Assembly: GCA_001466705.2 (NCBI GenBank)
Contig: LATX02000053.1
Span: 1 to 26,820, forward strand
Reading direction: 5' to 3'
Source: Moniliophthora roreri
Lineage: Eukaryota > Basidiomycota > Agaricomycetes > Agaricales > Marasmiaceae
DNA length: 26,820 nt
Of this stretch, positions 10,428 to 20,154 are shown piece after piece. A model generated the notes under the pieces. The model saw nothing but the letters and a program-made list of their open reading frames with translations, ran no database searches and was not told the origin of the DNA. Position 1 is the stretch's first letter, and each line of letters opens with the position of its first letter. Made by a program: the position numbers and the translations under genes.

Positions 10428-10487
10428 CATTATAGAGTTTGATGGGACAAGCACTAATTAGTGCTTGTCCCATCAAACTCTATAATG
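10428..10487. repeat. perfect 60-bp palindrome
   Basis: Two 30-nt arms with no spacer and no mismatch meet at AA|TT between 10457 and 10458. Symmetry stops abruptly on both sides. No similar sequence was noticed elsewhere in the window. It could be fused inverted termini of a lost DNA element, a hairpin RNA source, or an assembly or template-switch artefact. Confidence 0.9.
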
Positions 10488-10977
10488 AGCTCTAGAAGGA
10501 GGAATGATATCATAGGCAGAGTTAACAGAATATGAGTTGGTATTTGAATTTCTGGAGGGGTGATTTACAAGCCCAGGGTCTTATACATGAGATAGAAATG
10601 CTGGTTGAGGTCTCAATTGTATCAATAGGAATGTACAAAGAATGTAGACAAGTCTGCCATTGTATAATCTACCCAGACACTGACTGGGACAGTCAATAGT
10701 TCAGTTTGGGGGAGATGATGTACCCAATTTTAGCCTAGACATGAAATCATGCACTTTTTGTGTCAAATACTAGAAAAAGAGCCCAGAAGTACATGTGATA
10801 TTCACATGACTTGCTGACCTGTAAGCTCTAATACAGCACCTAAGCTTTAAGCCCCAGGTCTAATAAGTCTAATAATTGTCACTGTAACACAATCTAGAAA
10901 AGGTTAGTAGACTATACTAGCCCTCTACATTACAGTGAAGCATCACTGTGAGGGTCCTTGGTCAATAAAAACAGGCC
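10488..10977. other. no gene recognised
   Basis: AT-rich sequence up to the insertion site of the gypsy element. No frame or repeat was recognised. Confidence 0.35.
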
Positions 10978-10982
10978 AGAAA
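10978..10982. repeat. target site duplication AGAAA, left
   Basis: A perfect match to 18718-18722, directly abutting the outer ends of the two LTRs. Five base pairs is the usual size for Ty3/gypsy integrases. Confidence 0.93.
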
Positions 10983-11594
10983 TGTTACGTTACTTGTGCA
11001 GCAATGACAACTACTCAACACCACTATGACGTAGCGGCGCTAAGTTACTGAAAGGATCAAGTTTGAGTTCACTTAGCTTTCGCTAAGGTTCAGAAGGTTC
11101 AGTCGATGTGAGCAAGATGTCCAATCTGGAATTAACCAGGTCAAGCTGAAGTAGCTTAGACCTGCTTACTATCTACTTATACGGCCATTGTAGCTACTAG
11201 TTTGGATACAAACTGCTAGAGCGACATCGTTGTTTGTTAAACAAGTAGAAAGCAATAGAAGATGAAAGAATGTCAATGAAGTCATAATTAAGGAACATGA
11301 CATTGTTGTAGATGTCAGAGAAGATGTCACAATGATGTTCAAGTGAAGTCATCATGATGATATCATAAGTTAGAAAGAGATGGAAGCAAATAGAATAATG
11401 AAGTCATAATGACTTCTTAAATATGAAAGGGGAACATAGTTGGAAAAGGGGACTAGAAAGGTGTAATTGTCTAGATGTTAATGAGAAGCATAAGGAAAGC
11501 GCTGAGTGGCACTTAAAAGACAATAATGGAAAGAAAGAAAATAAAGTCTGTAAAGAGAAACTAAAGTGAGCGTCTGTGCAAACGTTTTGTAACA
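10983..11594 (-). repeat. 3' LTR of the gypsy element
   Basis: It is 612 bp, aligned without gaps to 18106-18717. It contains a TATA-like box on the minus strand (TATAAG, 11181 to 11176) and CAGCTTGACCT (11148 to 11138). Three TGAAGTCA motifs (11277, 11344, 11399 on the plus strand) lie in U3, and the last forms the inverted repeat GAAGTCAT-A-ATGACTTC. Confidence 0.95.
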
Positions 11595-11597
11595 ATA

Positions 11598-11607
11598 CCC
11601 CCTTTTC
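11598..11607 (-). promoter_or_regulatory. polypurine tract for plus-strand priming
   Basis: On the minus strand GAAAAGGGGG followed by TAT directly precedes the 3' LTR. This is the expected position and composition for the primer of second-strand synthesis. The stop codon of the last open frame (TGA, 11608 to 11606) overlaps it. Confidence 0.85.
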
Positions 11608-13193
11608 ATGCTCGAACTTCCAAGTTCAAGGATACTATCTCTCTTGGTAGCCATTCTCCATCAAGTTTGGCCAGTTGAAGTCTTGCTCCTTTGTTATCAA
11701 TCACATACATGTGCTGCCCTTCCATGAACTCCGTTTGACCTTCTGGTTCTTCGTCATTGTCCCATTCATTGTTCGCTGTTTCCGTAAATATCGTCGTTGT
11801 AGTCAAGTCCTGTAATATTGATGTCAAAAGTTCCATGGCTGATGGAATTGTTCGATCTCGAAGTTCAACGAGACTATTGTCGTTTGTTGCAGTCTCGAGA
11901 TAAATGCCCAGCCACAGATTGTGAGCAAACCTCACAACAGTAGTTTCGACAGTCGACGGCGCAGTGGGTTCCCATCTTGCAAATAGGGCATTGAGTCCTG
12001 TGTACACCTCTTCCATCCGTGCCATAGGCCACGTCGTAGGATTGTTGAATATCCTTACAGGATGCAAATCCCTGTCGTCCTCCTCTTCCTCTTCGTCCCA
12101 TACTGTCAGTTGTATGTGAGGGATTTGTTCTGTGGAGTCATCTGAAAGTGTTGGCAGAGGTCTCTGCAATATCGGTGACAGTTGGGAAGAATCGAGATTC
12201 GATGTTGATGCTCTCGATTCCAGTTGTGTACAATCCACTTCGATCTTGGCTAGTAAGAGGTGTCGGTATTCTGGACGTACTCGGTTTAGGTTTCAGAGTT
12301 GTTTGGTGGTTAGTTGAAGGGGATCGGGTTGGGGGATAGACGAGTTGACATTTGTTGTCTGCTGTTGTCATTCGAGTTGGTTCTGGAGCAGGGCTGTGGA
12401 AACAGATCAGAATAATGGTTCCGATGGTGTGGTCGTTTGCAGCTGATCAGGTTGGCGGTGGGTCATTATCTGGACAGAACATGGTAGAGGGAGTGTTTGG
12501 GATAGATACATCTGGGAAAAGTATTGCTCGTTCAGTTGATTTTGAGATCATGGACTCAGCGTCTGACTCGATTCTTCGAGGATGGGGTGAAGTGGTTGAT
12601 TTTGGACAGTTAGATCGTCCAGGAAGAGGGAAGTAGAGGTTTCTGGGCTCATGGCTTTGGAGGATGAACTGTCCTCTTGCAATCTCTCTTGCTCTTCGCA
12701 TTCTTCTTTGGTGTCGGTTTGTGGCAATGAGGAAGGCGGGGGTGTTGGGGTTGAGGTCCTCGTCTCTTGGAAAGGAGTCCCCTTCGGCACCTGTTTGTGG
12801 TGGATCTAGGTAAAGTGGGAGGTTTTCGACATCATTTGGAAGGGAAGGTACTGTAATAGGTCCATCTAGGACCACTCTGTCATCCCCTTCTGTCAGTGTT
12901 CTTGTGAAGAGGCCAGCTTCTCTGTCTGTTCTGGCGATGGCTTCATCTAGAAGTCATCGATGTCGTCACAAGTACATGAGAGTTCCCATTGCAACCCAAT
13001 GGTGTTGATGTTCTGAATTTTCCATCATTCGCATCAGGTTTTCATCATAGTGTTTGCAATTGAGGATGTAGAGGAGTTTGTAGGTCGAAGGGGAGAAGGG
13101 TTCGCTGTACACAATCTCGTCTGGGTAGGATGGGACAGGGGACAGAGAGGCTCTGGGAAGGTAGACAGCGTTTTGGTTGGCTGAGGTGGACAT
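11606..13193 (-). pseudogene. accessory ORF after pol with tandem zinc knuckles
   Basis: It starts with ATG at 13193, about 20 nt past the pol stop and in the same frame. It runs to 11874 with TGA stops at 12966-12968, 12954-12956, 12447-12449 and 12138-12140, each compatible with a former CGA Arg codon. The N-terminal part is Pro/Ser-rich. Near 12000-11880 it encodes CPICKMGTHCAVDC (CX2CX4HX4C) and CEVCSQSVAGHLSRDC (CX2CX6HX4C), two zinc-knuckle-like motifs suggesting nucleic-acid binding. After a TAG at 11874-11876 the coding-like sequence continues in a different frame (KGARLQLAKLDGEWLPREIV) to the polypurine tract, so a frameshift is implied. That second frame is open without stops from 12238 to 11606. 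Function is unknown. It may be a third ORF or a C-terminal extension of pol if the TAG at 13215 is secondary. Confidence 0.65.
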
Positions 13194-13214
13194 GGCATGG
13201 AAGGAATTAATGGA

Positions 13215-16200
13215 CTATCGCAAATTGTGTGCAATTTTATACTCCAGGTACAACTCCATGGAATGCTTCAGTTCACTTGGCTTCTTCCATTGGTTGTGTG
13301 AAGAGTTGTATCCTTTCCATGACACAAGGTATTCCTTTGGTGGTTGGTTTTTCCTCTTTGGTTGGTGTCTGATGATCACCTCTATTTCGAATTCTTCTTG
13401 TGCTTCCACTATGTCAGGCAGAAGTTCCAAGAAGTTTGGTCCATGAGTTTCTGTTTCCTTGTATGGTGTGAGAAGTCCAGCATGGAATATGGGGTGGATT
13501 CGCCATTGGAATGGTAACCTCAATTTGTAAGTCACCAGGCCCAAAACCTCTTCTATTTCAAATGGTCCTTCTCGTTTCAGAGATAGTTTGGGCGATGGAT
13601 ATCCGAGCGATAGGTTCTTTCCTTCCAGCCAAACCTTCTGACCCTTTTTGAATTTATCAAACGCTCTTCCACTTCTTTCCTGGACTTTCCATGCTGCGAT
13701 GTCTAGAAGTGCTGAAGTTTCCTCTCTGAGCTTCTTCAACTCCACAAGCCTCTGTTCGACCAAAGGAACAGTAGATTTGTCGAATACGGTGGGAAGGGGT
13801 CTTGGGTAATATCCCATTGTGAGATAGAATGGGGATTCATGAGTTGTGGAATGGGTTCTTGCATTGTGGGCGAATTCCACAAAGTGGAGAAGGTCCTTCC
13901 ATTTTGTTTGTTCTTTGGTGCAGAAGAACTGCAGATAGATCTCCACTTCCTGGTTGACTCTTTCAGTTTCGCCATCTGTTTGTGGGTGATACATGGTACT
14001 TAGCAATTGTTTAATCCCAAATATCCTTCCCATTTCTTTGAAGACTTCAGCTGCGAATCGAGGATCTCTATCTGAGATAATCTTGTCCAGGAGTCCAAAG
14101 TGTTTGTACACATGATGGAAAAGAAGTTCAGCTGTTTCCGTGGCATTGATTTTCTTGTTGCATGGAATGAAAACCACCCTCTTAGTAGCCACATGGTCGA
14201 CCATGACCAATATAGAGTCGCAGTTGTCTATCAGGGGTAAATCTGTGATCAAATCCATTGTGATAATTTGAAACAGTAACACATCTTTGTGCTCCCCAAT
14301 TGGGTGTAATGGAACCTTTGTGGAATGCGTGTTTATTTTCATTTGTTGGCATGCTGTGCACCCATCAACAAATGTTTTGATAAACTTCGTCATCCCGGGC
14401 CACCAGTAGTTTCGTTGGACCTTGTTTAGAGTGTTCCATTGTCCAGAGTGTCCATGAGGTAGAGCCTCATGGATCTTCTTGATCAGCGTCCGTTGTAATG
14501 TTTCATCGTTTGGTATGTAACATTGATCCTTGTAAAAGAGGAGTTCCCCATCGATCCTCCAATCTTGAAGCGACGACTTGATCGGAGTCGTTCCATGTTC
14601 AATCAGATTTTCCAATGTCATTTGATGAAAGTCATCTGTTGACATTGCTTTTTCCAGGTCATCTCTGAGTTCCGCATTGATGACATTGACAAACAACTTA
14701 TCTGGTAACATTACGATGTCGTCGTTTCCATCATTGTCCTTGTCTATTAGGTCTGGTCATCTTGAGAGAGCATCTGATTGAACCATTTTCGTTTCTGGAA
14801 CGTGCACTAATTGCAAGTCAAATTGAGTCAAATATAGACTCCATCGTGCTTGTCTTTGATTCAATTTCTGTGCAGTTCAGAAGTAAGTCAGGTTCTTGTG
14901 ATCAGATAGAACAGTCACCAGGTGTGCTCCTCCCAGGAGATAGTGTTCCCATGCTTTTAACGCATTGATGATGGCCAAGAGTTCTCGATCATAAATTTTG
15001 TAATTCCTTTCAGTTGGTGTGAAAGCATGTGAGATGTATCTGCAAGGATGGAGATCTCTGTCAAGTCCTTTTTGCTTCAGGACTGCTCCCGTCGCCCATT
15101 TTGATGCATCGGCTTCGATAATGAATGGCTTGTCGTCGTCTGGCATTTGAAGGATGGGTTATTGTAGGAATTTGGCCTTCAAAACTTCGAATGCGACATT
15201 GCACAGTTTGGTCCATTCGAATTTCGCGTTCTTTTTCATGAGGTCGTGTAATGGCCACGCCAGCTCCACATATTTCCCTATGAATTTCTGATAGAAATTT
15301 GCAAAGCCTAAGAAGGACCTCACACCTTTGACTGTTTTCAGCGCTTCCCAATCCTTGATGCCCGCTAGCTTTGTTTCATCCATCGATATATGTCCTGGAG
15401 TGATGACCATCCCCAGGAACAAGGTCTTTGTGACTTCGAATTCGCATTTTTCCAGTTTGAGATAGAGGTTGTTTTCTCGGAGTTGTTCTAGAACATGTCT
15501 CGTGTGTAATTGATGAAGATTGATTTCATCAGAGAAGATTAAGATATTGTCCATGTAGACCACGCACCATCCTTCATCAATGAAATCTTTGAGGATATCA
15601 TTCATGAACGCTTGGAATGTTGGTGGAGAATTCATCAAGCTGAAAAACATAACCATGGGTTCGAAAAGACCTCGTGGAGTTTTGAACGCTGCTTTCTATT
15701 GGTCGCCGTCTTTGATCCAAATGTTATTGTATCTGTTTCGTAAGTCCAGTTTCATGAAGACCTTCACTGTTTTCAATTTGTCGACCAGATCGGTAACCAG
15801 TGGAAGGGGATAGCAGTTTTTTGATCGTCCTGCTATTCAGATCTTGGTAGTCTTGGCAGGGTCTGAGCACTCCAGGTTCCTTTTTTGCGACAAAGAAAAA
15901 TGGAGATGCCATTGGAGATTTCAAGAGTCTGATGTATCCTTTCCATAAGTTCTTGTCGAGAAACTTGTCTTGTTCAATCTGTTCTTTTGGTGATAAAGAA
16001 TAGATCTTACAATCCTGTGGTTTGAAGTCCAGTTTCAGGTTGATGGCATGATCATAAGTTCGGGATGGGGGAAACAGTTCCACTTTCTTTTTCTCGAATT
16101 GATCGGAGTAGTCAGAGAGGTACGTTGGAAGGAGTTCTTCCAAGGGTTTTGCCTTGACTTCATGAGTTTGTGCCAATACCTGAGAAGCTGTTAACTTAGC

Positions 16201-16762
16201 GTTGATTCGGATTTCGTCACTATCCTCTTCTTCTTGAATAAAGGATCAGATCAACACTTTGTCATTTTCCACCTTGTCCAAAATTCCAACAAACGGTTTG
16301 CTTGGTCTTCGGACTAAAATCTTCCGTTTTGGCCTGAACCAGATAACTCCGGTTATCCAATCTATGTCCAGGTTATGATCTTGGAGCCAGGGTAGCCCCA
16401 GGATCATTTGTTCTGGTCCTAATCCTGAAATCAACAACGTTTCAGTCATCAATTTGTCGCCTATTGTGAGATCGATTGTGATGCTGTGGGTAATCCAACC
16501 GATCTTATTCCGTGTTCCATCAACATTATACACTTTGATGGGTTTGTCCAGTTTTGTCCAGGGTTCCTTGAGGCGTCATGCTTCTTCTTCACTGATGAAG
16601 CAGCCTCCTGCACCTGAGTCGATCAGGGCTTTCATTTCAACGGTTTCTGTTCCAACGTTGTATTGAACAGGGATTCGAATTGAATGGCGAGTCAACTTAG
16701 CTAATACAACGTTCAAAATCATAATTGGAGGCAGCAAGAGCATCAGTCTCTCCCGCCTTCTC
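13215..16762 (-). pseudogene. pol: pol: protease, RT, RNase H, integrase, chromodomain
   Basis: Protease: ALIDSGAGG (active Asp-Ser-Gly, 16620-16606) and [52 protein letters not shown], then YMDN (15557-15546) where the family has YMDD, so a catalytic Asp is lost. RNase H: EADASKW, YDREL and SDHKNLTYF retain the acidic residues. Integrase (14711-13215, 498 codons): HHCC finger (H81, H86 or H88, C118, C121), D153, D214 and E250 with D,D35E spacing, GPF at 382-384, and a chromodomain at about 441-491 (YLVSWKGYNSSHNQW). Stops: TGA 16576, TGA 16246, TAG 15696, TAA 15159, TGA 14877, TGA 14757 (lowest coordinate of each). The frame changes within RT at a T6 run (15817-15822), consistent with a 1-nt insertion. 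The integrase ORF itself is open. Confidence 0.93.
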
Positions 16763-18020
16763 AAAAACCCTCTTCTCCCATGAGATCAAAGATCTCCTTC
16801 TGATCCTCCATTGTCTGATCCAACACCATGGTTTTGATCTTGGTGAAGGTCTCTCGTGCAGAGAGCTTCTTCGGTGGCTCCATTCAAGGTTTGGGCAAAA
16901 TGCTAGTCTGTCCTCTCGAAGGGCATTCTTTTGAGATGTGTCCCAATTTAGTGCAACGGAAACACTTCCCTTGAGCAAGGTAATCCCACCTATCTGATTC
17001 AGACAAAGGTCCTATCTTTCCAATTGTCGTTTCTTTGGTCTTCCTGGTGATCTTCAGCTTCACCAGTTCTCTCCCAATTTGTTTCTTCTTTTGTGCCATG
17101 GCAAATTTGTACTGGTTGTTGTATCGAATGGCCAGCTCAAACCATTCGTTCAAGGTTTCGGGAACTCCATCAGTCCGAAGCATGATTTTGTTGACTAGTG
17201 ATTCAGGGAGTCCTTCCTTGAAAAACTTGATCAGTGCTTCATCGTCGTATCCTGTTTCCATTGTAAGGAGTCGGAATTGATTGACATAATCGTCTGCTCT
17301 CTCCTTCATTCGAAGATCTTCAATCTTCATCTGTGCGTCTTCTTTGACATCAACTGGTTGCCAAGCCTTCCTAAATCTAGTCTTAAAGCTGTCTCAAGTT
17401 TCTTCGGCTGCTTTCTTCGCAATAGGATGGTTGGGGTCTTCAGAGAATATCTTCATCTGTTCGGTGACCTTCCATTCTCGAGTTCATCCTTTGAGAAGGA
17501 GAAGAAGAATCAATTTCTTCTTTTCAGCGGTGTTGTACCTGGTAGGGTTCATTCGGAAAAGGACTTCGAGATCAAGAAGGAATCTATGCATGTCCTTTTG
17601 ATCGCCTTCGAACAGTTCGGGAAGGAGGGGTTTTCCATTGTCCTCCTTCTTGTTGTTAATGATTTTGATGACTGAGGTGGCAATAGTGGCTGCCCACTGA
17701 GCATCTGTGTTGTCTTGTTCTTGTTTCGGTTCCACCTTGGGAATGGGGTCAATGGGTCAATCACTGGGAGATCCAGGAGTCGTCATTTCTTGTTCGGGCG
17801 GGGAATTATACAAATTCCTAAGTTCGTCGAAAGGATCAGGTTCTGGGGAAGACTTAGCTTTGGGTTCTTTGATTTCTGTTTGTTCTTCTGGTTGGAGACT
17901 GTCTATTGCTCCTCTCTGCTGGGCATGAGTAATTCGGCGCAGGGTTCATTCAGGGTTCGGGTTCAATAGCTGTTCAGCTACTTCAAGTTGATCATCAAGA
18001 TCTGATTCTTCGAGAGCCAT
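16761..18020 (-). pseudogene. gag: gag with CCHC zinc knuckle
   Basis: The likely start is the ATG at 18020, 86 nt after the 5' LTR, reading MALEESDLDDQLEVAEQLL. The acidic N-terminal part (EPDPFDELRNLY) matches the PEELDPFQ block of copy 3. A Retrotrans_gag-type domain follows (FEGDQKDMHRFLLDLEVLF through FKEGLPESLVNKIM), then CFRCTKLGHISKEC, a CX2CX4HX4C knuckle. In-frame TGA stops lie at 17946, 17757, 17484, 17394 and 16884 (lowest coordinate of each); most read as former CGA, and 17394 probably as former TGG. The frame ends at TGA 16761-16763, where protease lies in another frame next to a TTTTTGA run. Whether that shift was programmed or is damage cannot be decided here. Confidence 0.88.
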
Positions 18021-18059
18021 AAGATGGGCTCGTGGCAGTGTCGTGGTTCGGTTCAGGTT

Positions 18060-18104
18060 TGATGCCTAGACCTAGACAGGTCAGCAAACGATCACCTTGA
18101 CCTT
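18060..18104 (-). promoter_or_regulatory. conserved leader with putative self-primer site
   Basis: In element orientation this begins AAGGTCAAGGTGATCG right after the 5' LTR. Positions 18103 to 18093 are complementary to CAGCTTGACCT in the LTR at 10 of 11 positions. The 45-nt leader aligns without gaps to those of the other two copies (39/45 with copy 3). Confidence 0.55.
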
Positions 18105-18105
18105 T

Positions 18106-18717
18106 TGTTACGTTACTTGCGCAGCAACGACAACTACTCAACACCACTATGACGTAGCGGTGCTAAGTTACTGAAAGGATCAAGTTTGAGTTCACTTAGC
18201 TTTCACTAAGGTTCAGAAGGTTCAGTCAATGTGAGCAAGATGTCCAATCTGGAATTAACCAGGTCAAGCTGAAGTAGCTTAAACCTGCTTACTATCTACT
18301 TATATGGCCATTGTAGCTACTAGTTTGGATACAAACTGCTAGAGCAACATTGTTGTTTGTTAAACAAGTAGAAAGCAATAGAAGATGAAAGAATGTCAAT
18401 GAAGTCATAATTAAGGAACATGACATCGTTGTAGATATCAGAGAAAATGTCACGATGATGTTCAAGTGAAGTCATCGCGATGATATCATAAGTTAGAAAG
18501 AGATGGAAGCAAATAGAATAATGAAGTCATAATGACTTCTTAAATATGAAAGGGGAACATAGTTGGAAAAGGGGACTAGGAAGGTGTAATTGTCTAGATG
18601 TTAATGAGAAGGATAAGGAAAGCGCTGAGTGGCGCTTAAAAGACAATAATGGAAAGAAAGAAAATAAAGTCTGTAAAGAGAAACTAAAGTGAGCGTCTGT
18701 GCAAACGTTTTGTAACA
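18106..18717 (-). repeat. 5' LTR of the gypsy element
   Basis: 612 bp, TG...CA ends, offset exactly 7123 from the 3' LTR. On the minus strand it holds U3 with a pyrimidine-rich module, a TATA-like box, the putative transcript start and U5 ending GTAACGTAACA. Confidence 0.95.
18261..18304 (-). promoter_or_regulatory. TATA-like box and putative transcript 5' end in the 5' LTR
   Basis: TATAAG (18304 to 18299) is followed 33 nt later by CAGCTTGACCT (18271 to 18261), matching the spacing in the two diverged LTRs. Confidence 0.55.
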
Positions 18718-18722
18718 AGAAA
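18718..18722. repeat. target site duplication AGAAA, right
   Basis: Identical to 10978-10982, directly abutting the outer end of the 5' LTR. Its perfect preservation supports one insertion event without later rearrangement of the ends. Confidence 0.93.
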
Positions 18723-20151
18723 CCACTAATTCCAAACACAAAGAAATAGATATCAGTGGGATCCACAGTCTAAGTGCACTCGATTGTTCATTTTGCAATC
18801 ACATTGCATGATAATGTGTCAATAGACTTAAAACCTAATTATTACTATTGATAACTAGTACACAGTTGGAACTTGTTCCTATATGGAGCTTTGAAGACAC
18901 TCATGGCCTTTCCAGGTGTATGCAGGATGACTGATAGGCAACGAGTACACCAAAAATTGCGAATGACTCACAAGATTGTACGTGGGACAGGAGGAGATTG
19001 AATACGGCAGATATCTAGACCATGACATCCACCAATCCAATAGTAGAAAGCAGCTATGCAGAAGTGAACTGGCAGAAAGAGAAACATACCCATGAATACA
19101 GCTGGTCCAGAACCCATGGCTATGCAGAAGTAGCTACGTGAAAGGATCGTATGACCCAGCAATGCTCTGTGCAGGGTCTAAAACCCAATAAATCAACCGT
19201 TTGGTCACCAAATATACTCAATATACCTAATTGCTATATGGAATCGAACTTTTAGGCACGAATGCATATGATTTATACTATAAACTAAAACATGCTCACT
19301 TTATCTTTTATTTTGTTATTTCCAATTATTATTCTGTATATAAAGAGCTGTACTTGTAGATGCAGGCTCAAGGACTGACTGGTACTTGCACCTTATAGCT
19401 CTGCACAGCATTGATTTAGACCTCCGCACAGCTTCTTAGACCAAGTCTTTATGCACTTGCCAGTCAGTCACTTCTAGTCGAGCTGAGATTTATATATATA
19501 TATCTTGCCTCACTGTATACAATCTGATAACCAATCAGTAAACCACTCATGTTTAAAACCTACACTTTGTGACTCTTGAGTGCAAAACTTGAGTCATCTT
19601 AACTAGAGTCTTTAGACTCTGCAATCTAAGCCAGCCAATTGAAAATATAAAGGGTTGTCCCCTTTCTCACCCTGAATCACTTGAGATAGACTCAGTCTCG
19701 TAGCAGACTTGTACAGTGCTTTCTCACGTATAGAAGCCTCTATTGTGGGTTTTGGTGTGTGTTGTGTGTGTGTGTGTGTGTTTTGTAGCTGTGCTTAGTT
19801 GCAGAAGCTCTTTTTAGAGAGCTTTTAGAAGTGAAGATAGTGTGTAGCTGTCCTTTAAAGGAGATAGAGTTTCTGCCTCTTCATTTGGAGCCCACTGTGA
19901 GAGGTGGATTTTCAATTGAAAAGCTTATAAAACTGATTATAACAACTTGATTCACAATCTATCAATTGTGGATTATTTTGGGTTGTGGCTCGAACATGAG
20001 CAAGTAGCCTACATGGCGTAAAAGCCTCTATACAACTGAAAACTGATTGAAAGATTCCTGTTACCAGGCAAGCGAGAGCAGATGCATGGGGTCCATCTCC
20101 TTTACTACAGCTCAGATGCAACACTCGAGAGGTTGTCCGTCAGAGCAGGGA
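18723..20151. other. AT-rich non-coding stretch, possibly LTR-like
   Basis: No convincing coding sequence was found; a 64-codon minus frame at 19162 to 18968 is hydrophobic but unsupported. A TATATAAA box (19337-19344) is followed by GACTGACTGG (19373-19382), whose exact inverse CCAGTCAGTC lies at 19460-19469. Combined with the dinucleotide tract near 19760 this could be a retroelement promoter region, but no second copy is present to prove it. Confidence 0.35.
19755..19781. repeat. TG microsatellite
   Basis: A GT/TG run of about 27 bp interrupted once by an extra T. Confidence 0.9.
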
Positions 20152-20154
20152 ACT

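Larger units (their letters stand above)
10983..18717 (-). mobile_element. Ty3/gypsy chromovirus, structurally complete but dead (7,735 bp)
   Basis: Order in element orientation: 5' LTR (18717-18106), leader with putative primer site, gag, protease, RT, RNase H, integrase with GPF module and chromodomain, an extra ORF with zinc knuckles, polypurine tract, and 3' LTR (11594-10983). Both LTRs are 612 bp, start TG and end CA, and are flanked by AGAAA. They differ at 18 positions (about 2.9%), 17 of them transitions and 13 in CpG context, so decay is dominated by CpG loss. The coding part has at least 15 internal stops, a frame break in RT and a mutated RT active site. No other element is nested in it. 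Confidence 0.95.

Noticed and set aside
10428..10487. Palindrome as a rho-independent terminator
   Set aside because: The genome is eukaryotic, there is no trailing T-run, and the arms are far longer than a terminator stem.
12352..12636. Plus-strand ORF of 94 codons within the accessory ORF region
   Set aside because: It is the antisense shadow of the minus-strand accessory ORF, with no motif or start context of its own. The same applies to plus-strand frames at 13177, 14762, 15580, 16454, 16725, 17035, 17277, 17344 and 17707.
11874..17948. TGA reassigned to an amino acid in this genome
   Set aside because: The in-frame TGAs fit loss of CGA arginine codons, at least one fits TGG, and the LTRs show the same CpG-to-TpG decay independently. 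The TAG, the TAA, the RT frame break and the lost catalytic Asp also mark a dead element.
18106..18717. tRNA-primed PBS after the 5' LTR
   Set aside because: The sequence after the LTR (AAAGGTCAAGG) lacks the TGG start expected from a tRNA CCA end and does not match the common initiator-Met type site. The LTR self-complement fits better.
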